DNA of 64,000 nt from an uncultured Alcanivorax sp. (GTDB lineage Bacteria; Pseudomonadota; Gammaproteobacteria; Pseudomonadales; Alcanivoracaceae): NCBI GenBank assembly GCA_913055795.1, contig CAJXLA010000002.1, positions 1-64,000 of the forward strand, read 5' to 3'. A program made the translations under genes and the position numbers. Under the pieces are notes generated by a model. The model saw only the letters and a list, made by a program, of their open reading frames with translations. It ran no database searches and was not told the DNA's origin. Shown piece by piece: positions 24,278-36,643 of the stretch; the stretch's first letter is position 1; each line of letters starts with the position of its first letter.

Positions 24278-25591
24278 ATGCAGGTTTCTGTCGAGACGAC
24301 TTCGGGGCTGGAACGCAAGGTTACGGTGGGCGTGCCGGCTCAGGAAGTGGAAAGCGCCGTGGAAGGGCGTTTGAAGGAGGCTCAGAAGAACCTGCGCCTG
24401 GACGGCTTCCGCCCCGGCAAGGTGCCCATGCAGGAGGTCAAGCGCCGCTATGGCGCGTCCGTGCGCCAGGAAATCATGGGCGAGGTCATGCGCGATCACT
24501 TCATCAAGGCCATGGAGCAGGAAGAGCTCCAGCCGGCGGGCATGCCCCAGTTCGAGACCACGAAGAATGAACCCGGCGAGGATCTGGAATTCACGGCCAC
24601 CTTTGAGGTGTATCCCGAGGTGGAACTGGCGGATTTCTCGCAGATCCAGGTAGAGCGTCCGGTGTCCGAGGTGAACGAGGCGGACATCGACGAGATGATC
24701 GCCACGCTGCAGAAACAGCGTGCTGAGTGGCAGGTCGTGGACGGCCCGGCGCAGATGGAAGACCGGGTCAATATCGACTACGAAGGTAGCGTCAATGGCG
24801 AGGCCTTCGAGGGAGGCTCCGCCCAGGGGCAGAGTCTGGAGCTGGGTTCGGGGCAGATGATTCCCGGCTTCGAGGAAGCCCTGGTGGGCCTGAGCGCCGG
24901 TGAAGAGAAAAACGTCGAGGTGACCTTTCCGGACGAGTACAACGAGCCGGATCTCGCCGGTCAACCGGCGGTGTTCAAGGTCAAGGTCCATCAGGTGGAG
25001 CGCCAGGCGCTGCCCGAGGTGGATGGGGAATTCATGCAGGCGTTCGGCGTGGATAGCGGAGATATGGACGAGTTCCGCGCGGAGGTACGCCGGAACATGG
25101 AGCGCGAGCTGCGCAAGCAGATCGGCGAAAAGGAAAAGGAACAGGTCATGGACGAGCTCATCCGCGTTCATGAGCTCCACGTGCCCGAGGCGCTGATTCA
25201 GCAGGAAGTCGAGCGGCTGCGTAATCAGATGGTGCAGCAGTTCGGCGGCGGTCAGCAGTTCGACTCCAGCATGCTCCCCGACGAGCTTTTCCGCGATCAG
25301 GCCGAGCGCAGCGTGCGCCTGGGGCTGATCATGCGCGGGGTCATGGATCAGTACCAGCTCCAGGCCGATCCGGAACGCGTGCGCGAATACGTCGAGGAAC
25401 TGGCCGGCCAGTACGAACAGCCCCAGGAAGTGATCAACTACGTCTACAGCAACCAGGAACAGCTGCAACAGGTGGAAGGTGCCGTGCTGGAAGAGCAGCT
25501 GGTGGAGCAGGTCAAGGAAGAGGCCCAGGTGCATGAAAAGGAAATGTCCTACCAGGACGCGGTCACGCCCCGGCAGCAGCAGGGCCAGTAA
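24278..25591 (+). CDS. tig: trigger factor, ribosome-associated chaperone
   Basis: This 437-residue chaperone with prolyl isomerase activity binds ribosomal protein L23 at the peptide exit. The N-terminal ribosome-binding loop contains GFRPGKVPM (about residues 43-51, matching the GFRxGKxP signature). The FKBP domain is about 150-245 (NIDYEGSVNGEAFEGG, IPGFEEALVG, FPDEY). A helical C-terminal arm ends in a Gln-rich tail (RQQQGQ). It is the first gene of the tig-clpP-clpX-lon-hupB-ppiD block. Confidence 0.97.
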   Translation: MQVSVETTSGLERKVTVGVPAQEVESAVEGRLKEAQKNLRLDGFRPGKVPMQEVKRRYGASVRQEIMGEVMRDHFIKAMEQEELQPAGMPQFETTKNEPGEDLEFTATFEVYPEVELADFSQIQVERPVSEVNEADIDEMIATLQKQRAEWQVVDGPAQMEDRVNIDYEGSVNGEAFEGGSAQGQSLELGSGQMIPGFEEALVGLSAGEEKNVEVTFPDEYNEPDLAGQPAVFKVKVHQVERQALPEVDGEFMQAFGVDSGDMDEFRAEVRRNMERELRKQIGEKEKEQVMDELIRVHELHVPEALIQQEVERLRNQMVQQFGGGQQFDSSMLPDELFRDQAERSVRLGLIMRGVMDQYQLQADPERVREYVEELAGQYEQPQEVINYVYSNQEQLQQVEGAVLEEQLVEQVKEEAQVHEKEMSYQDAVTPRQQQGQ

Positions 25592-25758
25592 CGCCGCCCT
25601 TTGGGGGCCCGTTTCCGGGTGCGCGCCTGCCCGGCCGGTCCGCGCGGCACCAGCGCCGCGCGGACCGGCCGGGTCCGTCAATGGCCCTTATGGACGGGTC
25701 TCGTCGTTGCCCCTAAGATGGCGGCATCCATTCCGTAGATGAACGAAGGAAGTCCCTG

Positions 25759-26415
25759 ATGATTAATCCCAGCGCCATGAACAATCCCACCCCGGAGATG
25801 CAGGAGCTGATGAACAATCCCCGCAATCTTGGCCTGGTGCCGGTGGTGATTGAGCAGACCTCGCGCGGCGAGCGCTCCTTCGATATCTATTCGCGCCTGC
25901 TCAAGGAACGGGTGATCTTCATGGTGGGCCAGATGGAAGATCAGATGGCCAACCTGATTGTGGCGCAGCTGCTCTTCCTGGAGTCCGAGAATCCCGACAA
26001 GGACATCAACCTCTACATCAACAGCCCCGGCGGCTCGGTGACTTCGGGTATGTCCGTCTATGACACCATGCAGTTCGTCAAGCCGGACGTGTCCACCATG
26101 TGCGTGGGCCAGGCGGCGAGCATGGGGGCTTTCCTGCTGGCCGCGGGCGCGCAGGGCAAGCGTTTCGCGCTGCCGCACTCGCGCATGATGATCCACCAGC
26201 CGCTGGGCGGCTTCCAGGGCCAGGCCTCGGATATCGAGATCCATGCCCAGGAAATCCTCAAGATCAAGAAGCAGCTCAATACGCTGCTCTCCGAGCACAC
26301 CGGCCAGCCTTTCGAGAAGGTGGAGCAGGACACCGACCGGGACAATTTCCTGGATGCCGAGGAGGCGCGCGAGTACGGCCTCGTGGATGAGGTGATCCGC
26401 AACCGTACTGTCTAA
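25759..26415 (+). CDS. clpP: ATP-dependent Clp protease proteolytic subunit
   Basis: This 218-residue serine protease forms the 14-subunit barrel that works with ClpX or ClpA. The N-terminal 25 residues are probably a propeptide. [20 protein letters not shown] begins the mature enzyme. Catalytic Ser121 lies in [11 protein letters not shown] and His146 in [11 protein letters not shown], with the Asp in the TDRDNFL region. The start at 25759 follows a GGAAG Shine-Dalgarno; an ATG at 25777 is a possible alternative. Confidence 0.97.
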   Translation: MINPSAMNNPTPEMQELMNNPRNLGLVPVVIEQTSRGERSFDIYSRLLKERVIFMVGQMEDQMANLIVAQLLFLESENPDKDINLYINSPGGSVTSGMSVYDTMQFVKPDVSTMCVGQAASMGAFLLAAGAQGKRFALPHSRMMIHQPLGGFQGQASDIEIHAQEILKIKKQLNTLLSEHTGQPFEKVEQDTDRDNFLDAEEAREYGLVDEVIRNRTV

Positions 26416-26569
26416 GTGCCTGTTTCACAGTCGTTTCACGCATTGTTGCGCAATGTCGCGATATTGTGTGACGGCCTGCTAGAGGCGGCGACAGCGGGAT
26501 GGGAGGTCTTGAAAAACGGCCTTCTTCCCGGCATCTTGATACCCAACAGTAGTGTAATGAGGCGTTCAG

Positions 26570-27856
26570 ATGACCGACCAATCCGGCGGCAAGGGTGATG
26601 ATGGCAAGCTGCTGTATTGCTCTTTCTGCGGCAAGAGTCAGCACGAGGTCCGCAAGCTGATCGCGGGGCCGTCCGTGTTCATCTGTGATGAATGCGTGGA
26701 CCTGTGCAACGACATTATTCGCGAGGAAGTGCAGGAAGAGGCACAGCAGAGCCCCCAGGAGCGTCTGCCCACGCCGGACGAGATCAACCGGACGCTGGAT
26801 GAGTACGTCATTGGCCAGGAAAGCGCCAAGCGGGTGCTTTCCGTGGCGGTCTACAATCACTACAAGCGGTTGCGCCGCGAGGGCAGCAAGGACCGCGACG
26901 ACGTCGAGCTGGGCAAGAGCAACATCCTCATGATCGGGCCCACGGGCAGTGGCAAGACGCTGCTGGCCGAGACCCTGGCGCGCATGCTGAATGTGCCCTT
27001 CACCATCGCCGACGCCACCACGCTCACCGAAGCGGGTTATGTGGGCGAGGACGTGGAAAACATCATCCAGAAGCTGCTCCAGAAGTGTGATTACGACGTG
27101 GAACAGGCCCAGATGGGCATTGTCTACATTGACGAGATCGACAAGGTCTCGCGCAAGGCGGACAACCCCTCCATTACCCGGGATGTCTCCGGCGAGGGCG
27201 TTCAGCAGGCCCTGCTCAAGCTCATCGAGGGCACCACGGCCTCCGTGCCGCCCCAGGGCGGCCGCAAGCATCCGCAGCAGGAGTTCCTGCAGGTAGACAC
27301 CACCAACATGCTGTTTATCTGTGGGGGCGCCTTCTCGGGGCTGGAAAAGGTCATTCGGGATCGTTCGGAGAAGGGGGGTATCGGCTTCTCCGCCGAGGTG
27401 AAGAGCAAGGACAACGAACGCAGTACCGGCGAAGTGCTGCGCTCGGTCGAGCCGGAAGACATGGTCAAGTACGGCCTGATTCCGGAATTCGTGGGCCGTC
27501 TGCCGGTGATCGCCACCCTGGAAGAGCTCACCGAGGACGCCCTGGTCGAGATCCTTACCGAGCCGCGCAATGCGCTGACCAAGCAGTATTCCCGGCTCTT
27601 CGAGATGGAAGACGTGGAACTGGATTTCCGCGACGACGCCCTGCGCGCGGTGGCGCACAAGGCCATGGAGCGCAATTCCGGTGCCCGGGGGCTGCGCTCC
27701 ATCCTTGAAAATGTGCTGCTCGAGACCATGTATAGAGTGCCGTCCATGGAAGGGGTGGTGAAGGTGGTCATTGACGCGGCTACCGTGCGGGGCGAATCCG
27801 AACCCCTGCTGATTTACGAAAACAGCGAGCAGTCCTCCCGAGTGGCCCCGGATTGA
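26570..27856 (+). CDS. clpX: ClpX unfoldase, ATPase subunit of ClpXP
   Basis: This 428-residue AAA+ protein unfolds tagged substrates for ClpP. The N-terminal zinc-binding domain has Cys17, Cys20, Cys39 and Cys42 (CSFCGK...CDEC). Walker A is [12 protein letters not shown] (about residues 123-134), Walker B is VYIDEIDK, and the pore loop GYVGED is present, as is the ClpP-contact IGF loop ([10 protein letters not shown]). Length is close to E. coli ClpX (424). About 150 bases separate it from clpP; a separate promoter is possible. Confidence 0.98.
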   Translation: MTDQSGGKGDDGKLLYCSFCGKSQHEVRKLIAGPSVFICDECVDLCNDIIREEVQEEAQQSPQERLPTPDEINRTLDEYVIGQESAKRVLSVAVYNHYKRLRREGSKDRDDVELGKSNILMIGPTGSGKTLLAETLARMLNVPFTIADATTLTEAGYVGEDVENIIQKLLQKCDYDVEQAQMGIVYIDEIDKVSRKADNPSITRDVSGEGVQQALLKLIEGTTASVPPQGGRKHPQQEFLQVDTTNMLFICGGAFSGLEKVIRDRSEKGGIGFSAEVKSKDNERSTGEVLRSVEPEDMVKYGLIPEFVGRLPVIATLEELTEDALVEILTEPRNALTKQYSRLFEMEDVELDFRDDALRAVAHKAMERNSGARGLRSILENVLLETMYRVPSMEGVVKVVIDAATVRGESEPLLIYENSEQSSRVAPD

Positions 27857-27898
27857 GGCATCGGCCTCGATCCGGCCCTGTTCCGCAACGAGGTTGAT

Positions 27899-30295
27899 GT
27901 GTTGAAAAATATCCCCCTTTTGCCACTGCGTGACGTAGTGGTGTATCCCCATATGGTGATTCCGCTCTTCGTGGGGCGGGAGAAATCCATTCGTGCACTC
28001 GAAGTTGCTTACGAGGCCGACAAGCAGATCCTGCTGGTGGCCCAGCGCAATGCCTCGGACGACGATCCCGGCGCGGATGATCTGCATCCCGTGGGTACGG
28101 TGTCCACCATCCTGCAGATGCTCAAACTGCCCGACGGCACCGTGAAGGTGCTGGTCGAAGGCGGTCATCGCGGCCATGTGGCGCGTACAGAGGTGAGCGA
28201 CGAGTGCATGGTCGCCGATGCCCGCGAGCTGGACGAGCGCCTGCCCGAAGCCAGCGAGGCGGACGCGCTGGCGAAGTCGCTGCATAACCAGTTCGAGGAA
28301 TACGTCAAGCTCTCCAAGAAAGTCGCGCCCGAGATTCTCAATTCGGTGTCGTCCATCGAGGAGCTGGGCCGGCTGGCGGACACGGTTGCGGCGCACCTGC
28401 AGCTCAAGCTGGAGGAAAAGCAGGAAGTGCTGGAGATGGCCGATGTGCGCGAGCGCGTCGAGCATCTCATCGCCCTGATGGAATCGGAGATCGATATCCT
28501 CAAGGTGGAAAAGCGCATCCGCGGGCGCGTCAAGAAACAGATGGAAAAGAGCCAGCGCGAGTACTATCTGAATGAGCAGATGAAAGCCATTCAGAAAGAG
28601 CTGGGCGATCTCGAGGATGGTGGCAATGACCTGGACGATCTGGAGAAGAAGATCGACGAGTCCGGCATGCCCCAGGAAGCACTGGACAAGTGCAAGAACG
28701 AGTTGAACAAGCTGCGCATGATGTCGCCCATGTCCGCCGAGGCCACGGTGGTGCGCAGCTATCTGGACTGGATGGTCAGCGTCCCCTGGAAAAAGCGCAG
28801 CCGGCTGCGCAATGATCTGCAGCGTGCCGAGCGCGTGCTGGACGAAGACCATTACGGGCTGGAAGAGGTCAAGGCCCGGATTCTGGAATTCCTGGCGGTG
28901 CAGGCCCGCGTGGGCAAGGTCAAGGGCCCCATTCTGTGCCTGGTAGGTCCGCCGGGTGTGGGCAAGACCTCGCTGGGCCAGTCCGTCGCCCGAGCGACCA
29001 ACCGCAAGTTCGCGCGCATGGCGCTGGGCGGTGTGCGCGACGAGGCGGAAATTCGCGGCCACCGGCGTACCTATATCGGGGCGCTGCCGGGCAAGGTGAT
29101 TCAGAACCTCAGCAAGGTCGAGGTGCGTAACCCGCTGTTCCTGCTCGATGAAGTGGACAAGATGGGCATGGACATGCGCGGGGATCCGTCCTCCGCCCTG
29201 CTGGAAGTGCTCGATCCGGAACAGAACGACAAGTTCCACGACCATTACCTGGAGACGGATTTCGATCTGTCGCAGACGCTGTTCATCTGCACCTCCAACA
29301 CCATGAATATCCCCGATGCCCTGCTTGACCGGATGGAAGTCATCCGGCTGCCGGGCTATACCGAGGATGAAAAGGTCAACATCGCCAAGCAGTATCTGCT
29401 GCCCAAGCAGATGAAGGCGACGGGACTGAAAAAGGGCGAGGTCGAGGTCGACGACGACAGCCTGCGTTACATCATTCGTCACTACACGCGCGAGGCCGGT
29501 GTGCGGAATCTCGAGCGCGAAGTGGCCAAGATGTGCCGTAAGGTGGTCAAGGAACACCAGGTGGCGAATACCCGCGAGACGGTGAGTGTCGACGAAAGCG
29601 CACTGGAACATTACCTGGGCGTGCGCCGTTATGACTTCGGCCGTGCCGAGGACGAGGACCAGATCGGTCAGGTCACAGGCCTGGCCTGGACCCAGGTGGG
29701 CGGCGAGCTGCTGTCCATTGAAGGTGTGAGCACGCCCGGGAAGGGCCGGGTGACCATGACCGGTTCGCTGGGGGATGTGATGCAGGAATCCATCCAGGCG
29801 GCGAACACCGTGGTCAAGAGCCGGGCACAGACCCTGGGGGTTCGACGCCAGCAACTGGAGCACAGCGACTTCCATATCCACGTGCCCGAAGGGGCCACGC
29901 CCAAGGATGGTCCCAGCGCGGGTGTCGCCATGGCCACGGCCCTGGTATCCATTCTCACGGGGATTCCGGTGCGCGCCGATGTGGCCATGACGGGTGAAAT
30001 CACGCTGCGGGGGCAGGTGCTCAGCATTGGCGGTTTGAAGGAAAAACTGCTGGCGGCGCACCGCGGGGGCATCAAGACGGTCTTGATTCCGCATGACAAT
30101 GAGCGGGATCTCAAGGAGATACCGGACAACATTACGGAATCGCTGGACATTCGTCCGGTTAAATGGATTGATGAGGTGCTGGAGATCGCCTTGCGACACA
30201 TGCCCACGCCGCTCAGCGACGAGGAAGTGGAGCAGGACGAGATCAAGGCAGAAGACGCGCGCAAAAGTGACGAAGATCGCGTCAGCACCCATTGA
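27899..30295 (+). CDS. lon: Lon ATP-dependent protease
   Basis: This 798-residue AAA+ serine protease degrades misfolded and regulatory proteins. It has the N-terminal LON substrate domain ([13 protein letters not shown] variant), a central coiled region, Walker [13 protein letters not shown] (about residue 350), Walker [10 protein letters not shown], and a C-terminal protease domain with the Ser673/Lys716 dyad ([14 protein letters not shown] and [14 protein letters not shown]). The GTG at 27899 is read as the start, with GAGG five bases before it. A TTG one codon later is also possible. The frame is intact. Confidence 0.97.
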   Translation: MLKNIPLLPLRDVVVYPHMVIPLFVGREKSIRALEVAYEADKQILLVAQRNASDDDPGADDLHPVGTVSTILQMLKLPDGTVKVLVEGGHRGHVARTEVSDECMVADARELDERLPEASEADALAKSLHNQFEEYVKLSKKVAPEILNSVSSIEELGRLADTVAAHLQLKLEEKQEVLEMADVRERVEHLIALMESEIDILKVEKRIRGRVKKQMEKSQREYYLNEQMKAIQKELGDLEDGGNDLDDLEKKIDESGMPQEALDKCKNELNKLRMMSPMSAEATVVRSYLDWMVSVPWKKRSRLRNDLQRAERVLDEDHYGLEEVKARILEFLAVQARVGKVKGPILCLVGPPGVGKTSLGQSVARATNRKFARMALGGVRDEAEIRGHRRTYIGALPGKVIQNLSKVEVRNPLFLLDEVDKMGMDMRGDPSSALLEVLDPEQNDKFHDHYLETDFDLSQTLFICTSNTMNIPDALLDRMEVIRLPGYTEDEKVNIAKQYLLPKQMKATGLKKGEVEVDDDSLRYIIRHYTREAGVRNLEREVAKMCRKVVKEHQVANTRETVSVDESALEHYLGVRRYDFGRAEDEDQIGQVTGLAWTQVGGELLSIEGVSTPGKGRVTMTGSLGDVMQESIQAANTVVKSRAQTLGVRRQQLEHSDFHIHVPEGATPKDGPSAGVAMATALVSILTGIPVRADVAMTGEITLRGQVLSIGGLKEKLLAAHRGGIKTVLIPHDNERDLKEIPDNITESLDIRPVKWIDEVLEIALRHMPTPLSDEEVEQDEIKAEDARKSDEDRVSTH

Positions 30296-30460
30296 CTCGG
30301 GGCCCGTCCAATGGCGAACTAGGCATGGAACGGGTCTTAACTGCAACCGCCGCAGACGGGAGCTTTCTTGACGGGGTAAGGGCCCGTTGGTATAAAGATT
30401 GCTTTCTAATGGTAGTGGCGGGCGCGTCATACAACATCGGGAAAACAAAAGGGGATATTT

Positions 30461-30733
30461 GTGAATAAATCGGAACTCATTGATGCGATCGCGGCCGAGG
30501 CCGATATTTCCAAGGCGGACGCTGGTCGGGCGCTGGATGCCACGCTGGATTCGATTACCGGCGCACTGAAGAAAGGGGATACGGTTTCGCTGGTCGGGTT
30601 TGGTACCTTCTCCGTGAAAGAGCGCGCCGCGCGTACCGGGCGTAATCCGCAAACGGGCGAGCCCATCAAGATCGCCGCGGCCAAGACACCGGGCTTCAAG
30701 GCCGGCAAGGCACTCAAGGACGCCGTCAACTGA
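30461..30733 (+). CDS. hupB: HU DNA-binding protein, beta-type
   Basis: This 90-residue histone-like protein bends and compacts DNA as a dimer. It shows the family pattern [31 protein letters not shown] (arm with the RxGRNPxTG core) and [12 protein letters not shown]. The GTG start at 30461 follows AAGGGGATATTT. It follows lon, as in E. coli and Pseudomonas. A promoter-like GGTATAAAG lies at about 30388. Confidence 0.97.
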   Translation: MNKSELIDAIAAEADISKADAGRALDATLDSITGALKKGDTVSLVGFGTFSVKERAARTGRNPQTGEPIKIAAAKTPGFKAGKALKDAVN

Positions 30734-30807
30734 ATACGGTGTGGCCATGCGAGCTGGGTGATGCGGATCAAGCGCGAAGGCGCTGATCCGGATCACCACT
30801 ATTCGGG

Positions 30808-30840
30808 AAAAGCGTATCCGCCAGGATGCGCTTTTTGTTT
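30808..30840 (+). terminator. terminator after hupB
   Basis: AAAAGCGTATCC-GCCA-GGATGCGCTTTT, a 12-bp stem with one G-T pair (30808-30819 with 30824-30835), followed by T and GTTTT. Confidence 0.75.
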
Positions 30841-30910
30841 TCCGGGGTAATCCTTTTTCGAATGGTATTGATACCGGGTTTTCGATCACGACTCGTGAGT
30901 GGAGAGCAGC

Positions 30911-32905
30911 ATGCAGGAATTCCGGCGCTTTGTTAAAGGCCCAATGGGCAAGGTGTTGCTGGTGGCTATCATCCTGCCCTTCGTGATTTCGGCCTTTTAC
31001 GGCTATTTCACCGGCGGTCAGCAGGACAATGCCGTAGCCGAGGTCAACGGCACGCCCATCAACAAGCGCACCCTGGATGCGCGTGTACGTCAGTATCGCC
31101 AGCGTATCAGCGAACAACGGCCCGAGCTGGATTCCAGCATGCTGGAGCAGTTCATCAATCCGTCCATGGTTTTGCAGGGACTGATCAACAACCAGCTGAT
31201 TTACAGCTATGCGCATCAGGCCAGTATGGCCGTGGCCGATCAGCAAACGGCGCGGCGCATTCGCAGCTCGCAAACCTTTCAGAACGAGCAAGGCGAATTC
31301 TCGCGCGAACGCTTTGAACGGATGGTGCGCAATGCCGGCATGAATCCGTCCAGCTACATGGACAATCTGCGTCGCGACATCCTGGGCAACCAGGTGCGCG
31401 CGGGTGTTCAGGACACCGCCTTCGCGCTACCGGGTGAGCTGGCGACCCAGCGGCGCCTGGGCGAGCAGAGCCGGGATCTGCGTTATGTCGTGACCCGTCC
31501 GGACGTGTTGGTGGACAGCTACAGGGTGGATGACGAGCGTGTGCGCGAGTACTACGACAACAATCGCGATCAGTTCATGCGCCCGCCGCGCTTCCAGCTG
31601 GCCTGGGTGGAACTGAGTCCGGCGCATTATGAAGACCGGGTAAACATCACCGAGGAAGACATTCGCCGCGAATATGAAGCGCGCAAGCAAACCGGCAGTC
31701 TTCAGCCCGGGAGCGCCCAGGGTCGCCAGGCAGCGCATATCCTGCTCAAAACCGGTGATCAGCGCAGCGAGCAAGAGGCCATGGCTCGAGCCATGGAACT
31801 GCGTGAACGCATCGGTCAGGGTACGTCCTTTGCCCAGGCGGCGCGCCGCAACTCCGAGGATGCCGCGACCGCGGACCAGGGCGGTGATCTGGGTCGGGTG
31901 CGCCGGGGCGATTTGCCGGAGAGCATGGCGGACGCACTCTTTGCGCTTCAGGCCGGCGAAGTATCAGAGCCGGTGGTGTCCGACAGTGGTGTGCATCTGA
32001 TCAAGCGTGCGGAAGGGGACCAGGGAGGCGGTGAGCTGCCGAGTTTCGCGGAAAAACGCGACGAAATGGCCCGGTCGCTGCGCCAGGGCGAGATTCAGGC
32101 GCTGCTGTCCGAGGATGCGTCCCGGCTGGATCAGCTGGCCTATGAACATACAGACCTGCGCACGCCGGCCGAGAAACTGGACCTGGAGATCCGGACGACG
32201 GACTGGTTCACGCTCAACAACCCGAAGGGCATCGCCACCAACGCGGCGGTGCGCGAGGCCATGCAGACCCCGGAAGTGCGCGAGGATGATCAGAACAGTG
32301 AATTGCTGGAGCTTGGGGACCAGCGCCGCGTGGTGATCCGGATGGCGGGTCGCAAACCGGAAGAACCCCGCCCGTTGTCGGAAGTGGCGGATCGTATCCG
32401 GCAGCAGATCAAGCGTGAGCGCGCGCGCAGCGAGCTGGATCAGCGCGCCGAGACAGTGCGCAAGGCACTGGAGCAGGGCCGGGCCCTGGACGATATCGCC
32501 GCCGAACTGGCGCTGGAGCCGCGTACCGCCTCGGATGTTCAGCGGGGTGCGCGTGAGCCCGATGCCAAGCTGGTTAACGAGGCCTTTTCCATGCGCCGGC
32601 CGGGTGACGGGGTTTCCGGCCCCGAGCTGGTGCGCCTGGCTGACGGCGGGCTGGCCGTGGTGACGGTCACGGCTGTGACCGACGGCGACCCGTCCGGACT
32701 CAGCGAGCAGCAACAGCGCCAGGCCCTGGCCCGGCTGGGCCAGGAGAACGGGCGCCAGAGCCTGCGTTCGCTCATCGCCTGGTTGCGTGCGGAAGGTGAC
32801 GTGAATATCAACGAGAGCAAGCTCGAGGAAGACGGCGATGGTCGGCAAGCGCCGGCCCCGGGCGCCGGTGGCCCGCAACAGCGACCTGCCATGCCGGGGC
32901 AATAA
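30911..32905 (+). CDS. ppiD: PpiD-type periplasmic chaperone / peptidyl-prolyl isomerase
   Basis: This 664-residue protein is anchored by one N-terminal helix (about residues 11-31, KVLLVAIILPFVISAFYGYF) and faces the periplasm, where it works on outer-membrane proteins emerging from SecYEG. A SurA-like N-terminal chaperone domain covers about 35-200. A parvulin domain is seen at about 275-360 (AAHILLKTGDQ, GDLGRVRRGDLPESMADALF, VVSDSGVHLIK). The tail is Gly/Pro/Gln-rich. The ATG at 30911 after GGAGAGC is preferred to an in-frame GTG at 30899. Confidence 0.94.
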   Translation: MQEFRRFVKGPMGKVLLVAIILPFVISAFYGYFTGGQQDNAVAEVNGTPINKRTLDARVRQYRQRISEQRPELDSSMLEQFINPSMVLQGLINNQLIYSYAHQASMAVADQQTARRIRSSQTFQNEQGEFSRERFERMVRNAGMNPSSYMDNLRRDILGNQVRAGVQDTAFALPGELATQRRLGEQSRDLRYVVTRPDVLVDSYRVDDERVREYYDNNRDQFMRPPRFQLAWVELSPAHYEDRVNITEEDIRREYEARKQTGSLQPGSAQGRQAAHILLKTGDQRSEQEAMARAMELRERIGQGTSFAQAARRNSEDAATADQGGDLGRVRRGDLPESMADALFALQAGEVSEPVVSDSGVHLIKRAEGDQGGGELPSFAEKRDEMARSLRQGEIQALLSEDASRLDQLAYEHTDLRTPAEKLDLEIRTTDWFTLNNPKGIATNAAVREAMQTPEVREDDQNSELLELGDQRRVVIRMAGRKPEEPRPLSEVADRIRQQIKRERARSELDQRAETVRKALEQGRALDDIAAELALEPRTASDVQRGAREPDAKLVNEAFSMRRPGDGVSGPELVRLADGGLAVVTVTAVTDGDPSGLSEQQQRQALARLGQENGRQSLRSLIAWLRAEGDVNINESKLEEDGDGRQAPAPGAGGPQQRPAMPGQ

Positions 32906-32970
32906 AGCCGCCTTTCCGGATAGCGGACATCAGGGCGCCCGGCCCTGATGCCCGCCCGTCCCTGCCGGTT

Positions 32971-32987
32971 TTTACAACAGCCTGCTA
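32971..32987. repeat. solo end of the TAGCAGGCTGTTG element at a stop codon
   Basis: TTTACAACAGCCTGCTA is a right-end copy of the inverted-repeat family. Its last three bases, CTA, are the TAG stop of the CopD-like gene on the minus strand. No partner end is in range for a full element. Confidence 0.6.
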
Positions 32988-33440
32988 GAGATAACGCCCG
33001 GCCGCGCCGATTACGACCACGACCAGCCCCAGCAGCAGATTGATGCCCACGAAACGGCGAATCTGGCCGATCCGGTGCAGGCCGTCCTGTGTGTCGTCGC
33101 TTTCCAGAGCCCGGCCCAGCCGGCGGTAGGGGGCGAAGAATACGTGCAGAAAGAGCAGGATCATGACAATGCCCAGCGCCTGCATGACATGCACATGCCA
33201 GCCCGCCTGACTCATACCTCCGAGGTGGCGAAAGACCATCATGTACCCGGATACGGGCAGAATGATCACCGCCGCCCAGACCCAGCGGAAAAAACGGCTC
33301 AGGGTGGGATACCACAACGCCGGGCGCTGCTCGGGCGCTACCGCCTCGCCCACGGCCGGGCGCATGCACTGCCAGGCGAAAAACATCCCGCCGACCCAGA
33401 CCACGGCCGCGAGTACATGCAGAGCAATCCAGACACTCAT
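32985..33440 (-). CDS. CopD-like integral membrane protein
   Basis: This 151-residue protein has four hydrophobic helices (about 1-22, 46-70, 84-106 and 128-149). It begins MSVWIALHVLAAVVWVGGMFF, with the paired H and VGG pattern of the CopD/DUF2269 family. Conserved histidines (HVHVMQALG and LHVFFAPYRR) could bind metal or haem. Its stop codon is supplied by the end of a TAGCAGGCTGTTG repeat. No copper genes are nearby, so a role in copper resistance is only the family label. Confidence 0.75.
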   Translation of the reverse strand: MSVWIALHVLAAVVWVGGMFFAWQCMRPAVGEAVAPEQRPALWYPTLSRFFRWVWAAVIILPVSGYMMVFRHLGGMSQAGWHVHVMQALGIVMILLFLHVFFAPYRRLGRALESDDTQDGLHRIGQIRRFVGINLLLGLVVVVIGAAGRYL

Positions 33441-33474
33441 ATCGACTCTCCTGCGAATGTTGCCGGAGGCAGTC

Positions 33475-33492
33475 TAGCAGGCTGTTGAACAA
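33475..33492. repeat. solo end of the TAGCAGGCTGTTG element upstream of the CopD-like gene
   Basis: TAGCAGGCTGTTGAACAACC is a left-end copy. With the copy at 32971 it flanks the CopD-like gene, but the ends face outward. The remaining sequence to the gdhA start (33493-33708) holds the palindrome CCGTGGAGTCCACGG at 33552-33566 and no gene. Confidence 0.6.
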
Positions 33493-33708
33493 CCTGTTAT
33501 CCAGCCGGCGTGGGCTGAGCGTGTGGCAGATGAGCCCGGAACCCGCGCCCTCCGTGGAGTCCACGGCCTGCCGGCGAACCCATGGGGCGCGTGTTTGCCG
33601 GTACAGGTTCTTTTGCATCATGGCTCAACGCTGTACCTTGGATAACGGCTTTTGGTGTTTCCCGACCCGTTCCATTGTCGGCGGGCGGCGGTCCAAGGAT
33701 CTTGAAGA

Positions 33709-35061
33709 ATGCTGAACGTAGATGAGCACCTGGCGCGGCTGCGCCGCAGCAGTCCGGGCCAGGATGAGTTCTATCAGGCGGTCGAGGAAGTGCTGACTTC
33801 GTTGCAGCCGTTGTTCGAGTCGGACCCGCGTTATCTGCGGGAAAGTGTCATAGAACGGCTGATCGAACCCGAGAAACAACTCATTTTCCGGGTGGCCTGG
33901 CAGGACGACGAGGGCCGTGTACGGGTCAACAAGGGTTACCGGGTGCAATTCAATTCGGCTTTGGGCCCCTACAAGGGCGGCTTGCGGTTTCATCCCACGG
34001 TGAATGGCGGCGTCATCAAGTTTCTCGGCTTCGAGCAGATTTTCAAGAACGCGCTCACCGGGCTGCCGCTGGGTGGCGGCAAGGGGGGTTCGGATTTTGA
34101 TCCCAAAGGCCATTCCCGATCCGAGATCATGCGTTTCTGTCAGGCCTTCATGACGGCGCTCTATGATCATATCGGGCCCACCACGGATGTGCCCGCCGGC
34201 GATATCGGCGTGGGTGGGCGTGAAATCGGTTTCCTCTATGGGCAGTACCGGCGCCTTAGCGGGCGTTTCGATGGCGCCATGACCGGCAAATCCTTCGCCT
34301 GGGGCGGATCGCTCGTGCGCCCGGAGGCGACCGGTTATGGTTTGGTCTACTTCACGGAAAAGATGCTGGCGGAGCGTAACGACGCCTTTGCCGGCAAGAC
34401 CTGCCTGGTTTCGGGGGCGGGCAATGTGGCCCTGCACACCCTGGAAAAGCTGGTGGAGCTGGGAGCTCGGCCCATTACCTGTTCGGATTCGACCGGTGCG
34501 CTTATTCATGAAAAGGGGCTGGATGTGGCCCTGCTGAAAACGATCAAGGAAGAACGTCGCGAGCGGCTGGATCGCTATCTGGATACCCATACGGACGCGG
34601 TCTTCATTCCGATGGCCGATTATGAACCGGGCCGTTCGCCGGTATGGGCCTGTTCCGGTGAGGTTGCCTTTCCCTGTGCGACCCAGAACGAACTGGGCCT
34701 GGAGGACGCGCGCGCACTCATTGCCAATGGGGTGCTGGCGGTCAGTGAAGGGGCCAACATGCCCTGTACCGCGGACGCGGTGGACGAATTGCTCCATGCC
34801 GGGGTTCTCTACGGGCCCGGCAAGGCTGCCAATGCCGGCGGTGTCGCCGTCAGTCAGCTGGAGATGCAGCAGAACGCGGCCATGGCCAGCTGGGCGGCGG
34901 ATAAGGTGGATGAGCGGCTGCGGCTGATCATGCGCGATATTCACCAGCGTGCCTGTGACGCCTCGAAAGAATTCGGCGAGCCGGGCAACCTTATGCTCGG
35001 GGCCAATATCGCGGGCTTTCGGCGAGTCGCCAATGCCATGATTGAACAGGGTGTGTTCTGA
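33709..35061 (+). CDS. gdhA: glutamate dehydrogenase, NADP-specific type
   Basis: This 450-residue enzyme makes glutamate from 2-oxoglutarate and ammonium. Seen are GPYKGGLRFHPTVN with the substrate-binding lysine, LPLGGGKGGSDFDP with the catalytic lysine, DVPAGDIGVGGREIGF, and the nucleotide-binding SGAGNVALHTLEKL. Length and motifs match the hexameric small GDH of E. coli (447). It is monocistronic and converges on the BVMO-type gene. Confidence 0.96.
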   Translation: MLNVDEHLARLRRSSPGQDEFYQAVEEVLTSLQPLFESDPRYLRESVIERLIEPEKQLIFRVAWQDDEGRVRVNKGYRVQFNSALGPYKGGLRFHPTVNGGVIKFLGFEQIFKNALTGLPLGGGKGGSDFDPKGHSRSEIMRFCQAFMTALYDHIGPTTDVPAGDIGVGGREIGFLYGQYRRLSGRFDGAMTGKSFAWGGSLVRPEATGYGLVYFTEKMLAERNDAFAGKTCLVSGAGNVALHTLEKLVELGARPITCSDSTGALIHEKGLDVALLKTIKEERRERLDRYLDTHTDAVFIPMADYEPGRSPVWACSGEVAFPCATQNELGLEDARALIANGVLAVSEGANMPCTADAVDELLHAGVLYGPGKAANAGGVAVSQLEMQQNAAMASWAADKVDERLRLIMRDIHQRACDASKEFGEPGNLMLGANIAGFRRVANAMIEQGVF

Positions 35062-35109
35062 CCCAATCGTCGGGCTGACGGCTGTCGGATTGAAAGTCCG
35101 GAACGGATA

Positions 35110-35145
35110 GAAGAAGGAGCGGGTCAAGCCCGCTCCCTCTTCATT
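35110..35145. terminator. bidirectional terminator between gdhA and the BVMO-type gene
   Basis: A 14-base stem with one mismatch (35110-35123 with 35129-35142, core GGAGCGGG/CCCGCTCC) and a 5-base loop sits between two convergent stop codons. The tail is only moderately T-rich (TCTTCATT). Confidence 0.6.
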
Positions 35146-35155
35146 CCGTTGTCAC

Positions 35156-36643
<1,488 letters not shown>

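Noticed and set aside
26276..31291. A 1671-codon open frame on the minus strand across clpP, clpX, lon, hupB and ppiD
   Set aside because: It is antisense to strongly conserved genes, His/Gln-rich from codon complement effects, and has no motif of its own.
32971..33492. CopD-like gene as a passenger of a composite element between the two solo repeat ends
   Set aside because: The two ends point outward relative to the gene, opposite to the arrangement in complete elements.
33625..35127. A 500-codon minus-strand frame opposite gdhA
   Set aside because: gdhA on the plus strand has all catalytic motifs; the antisense product has none.
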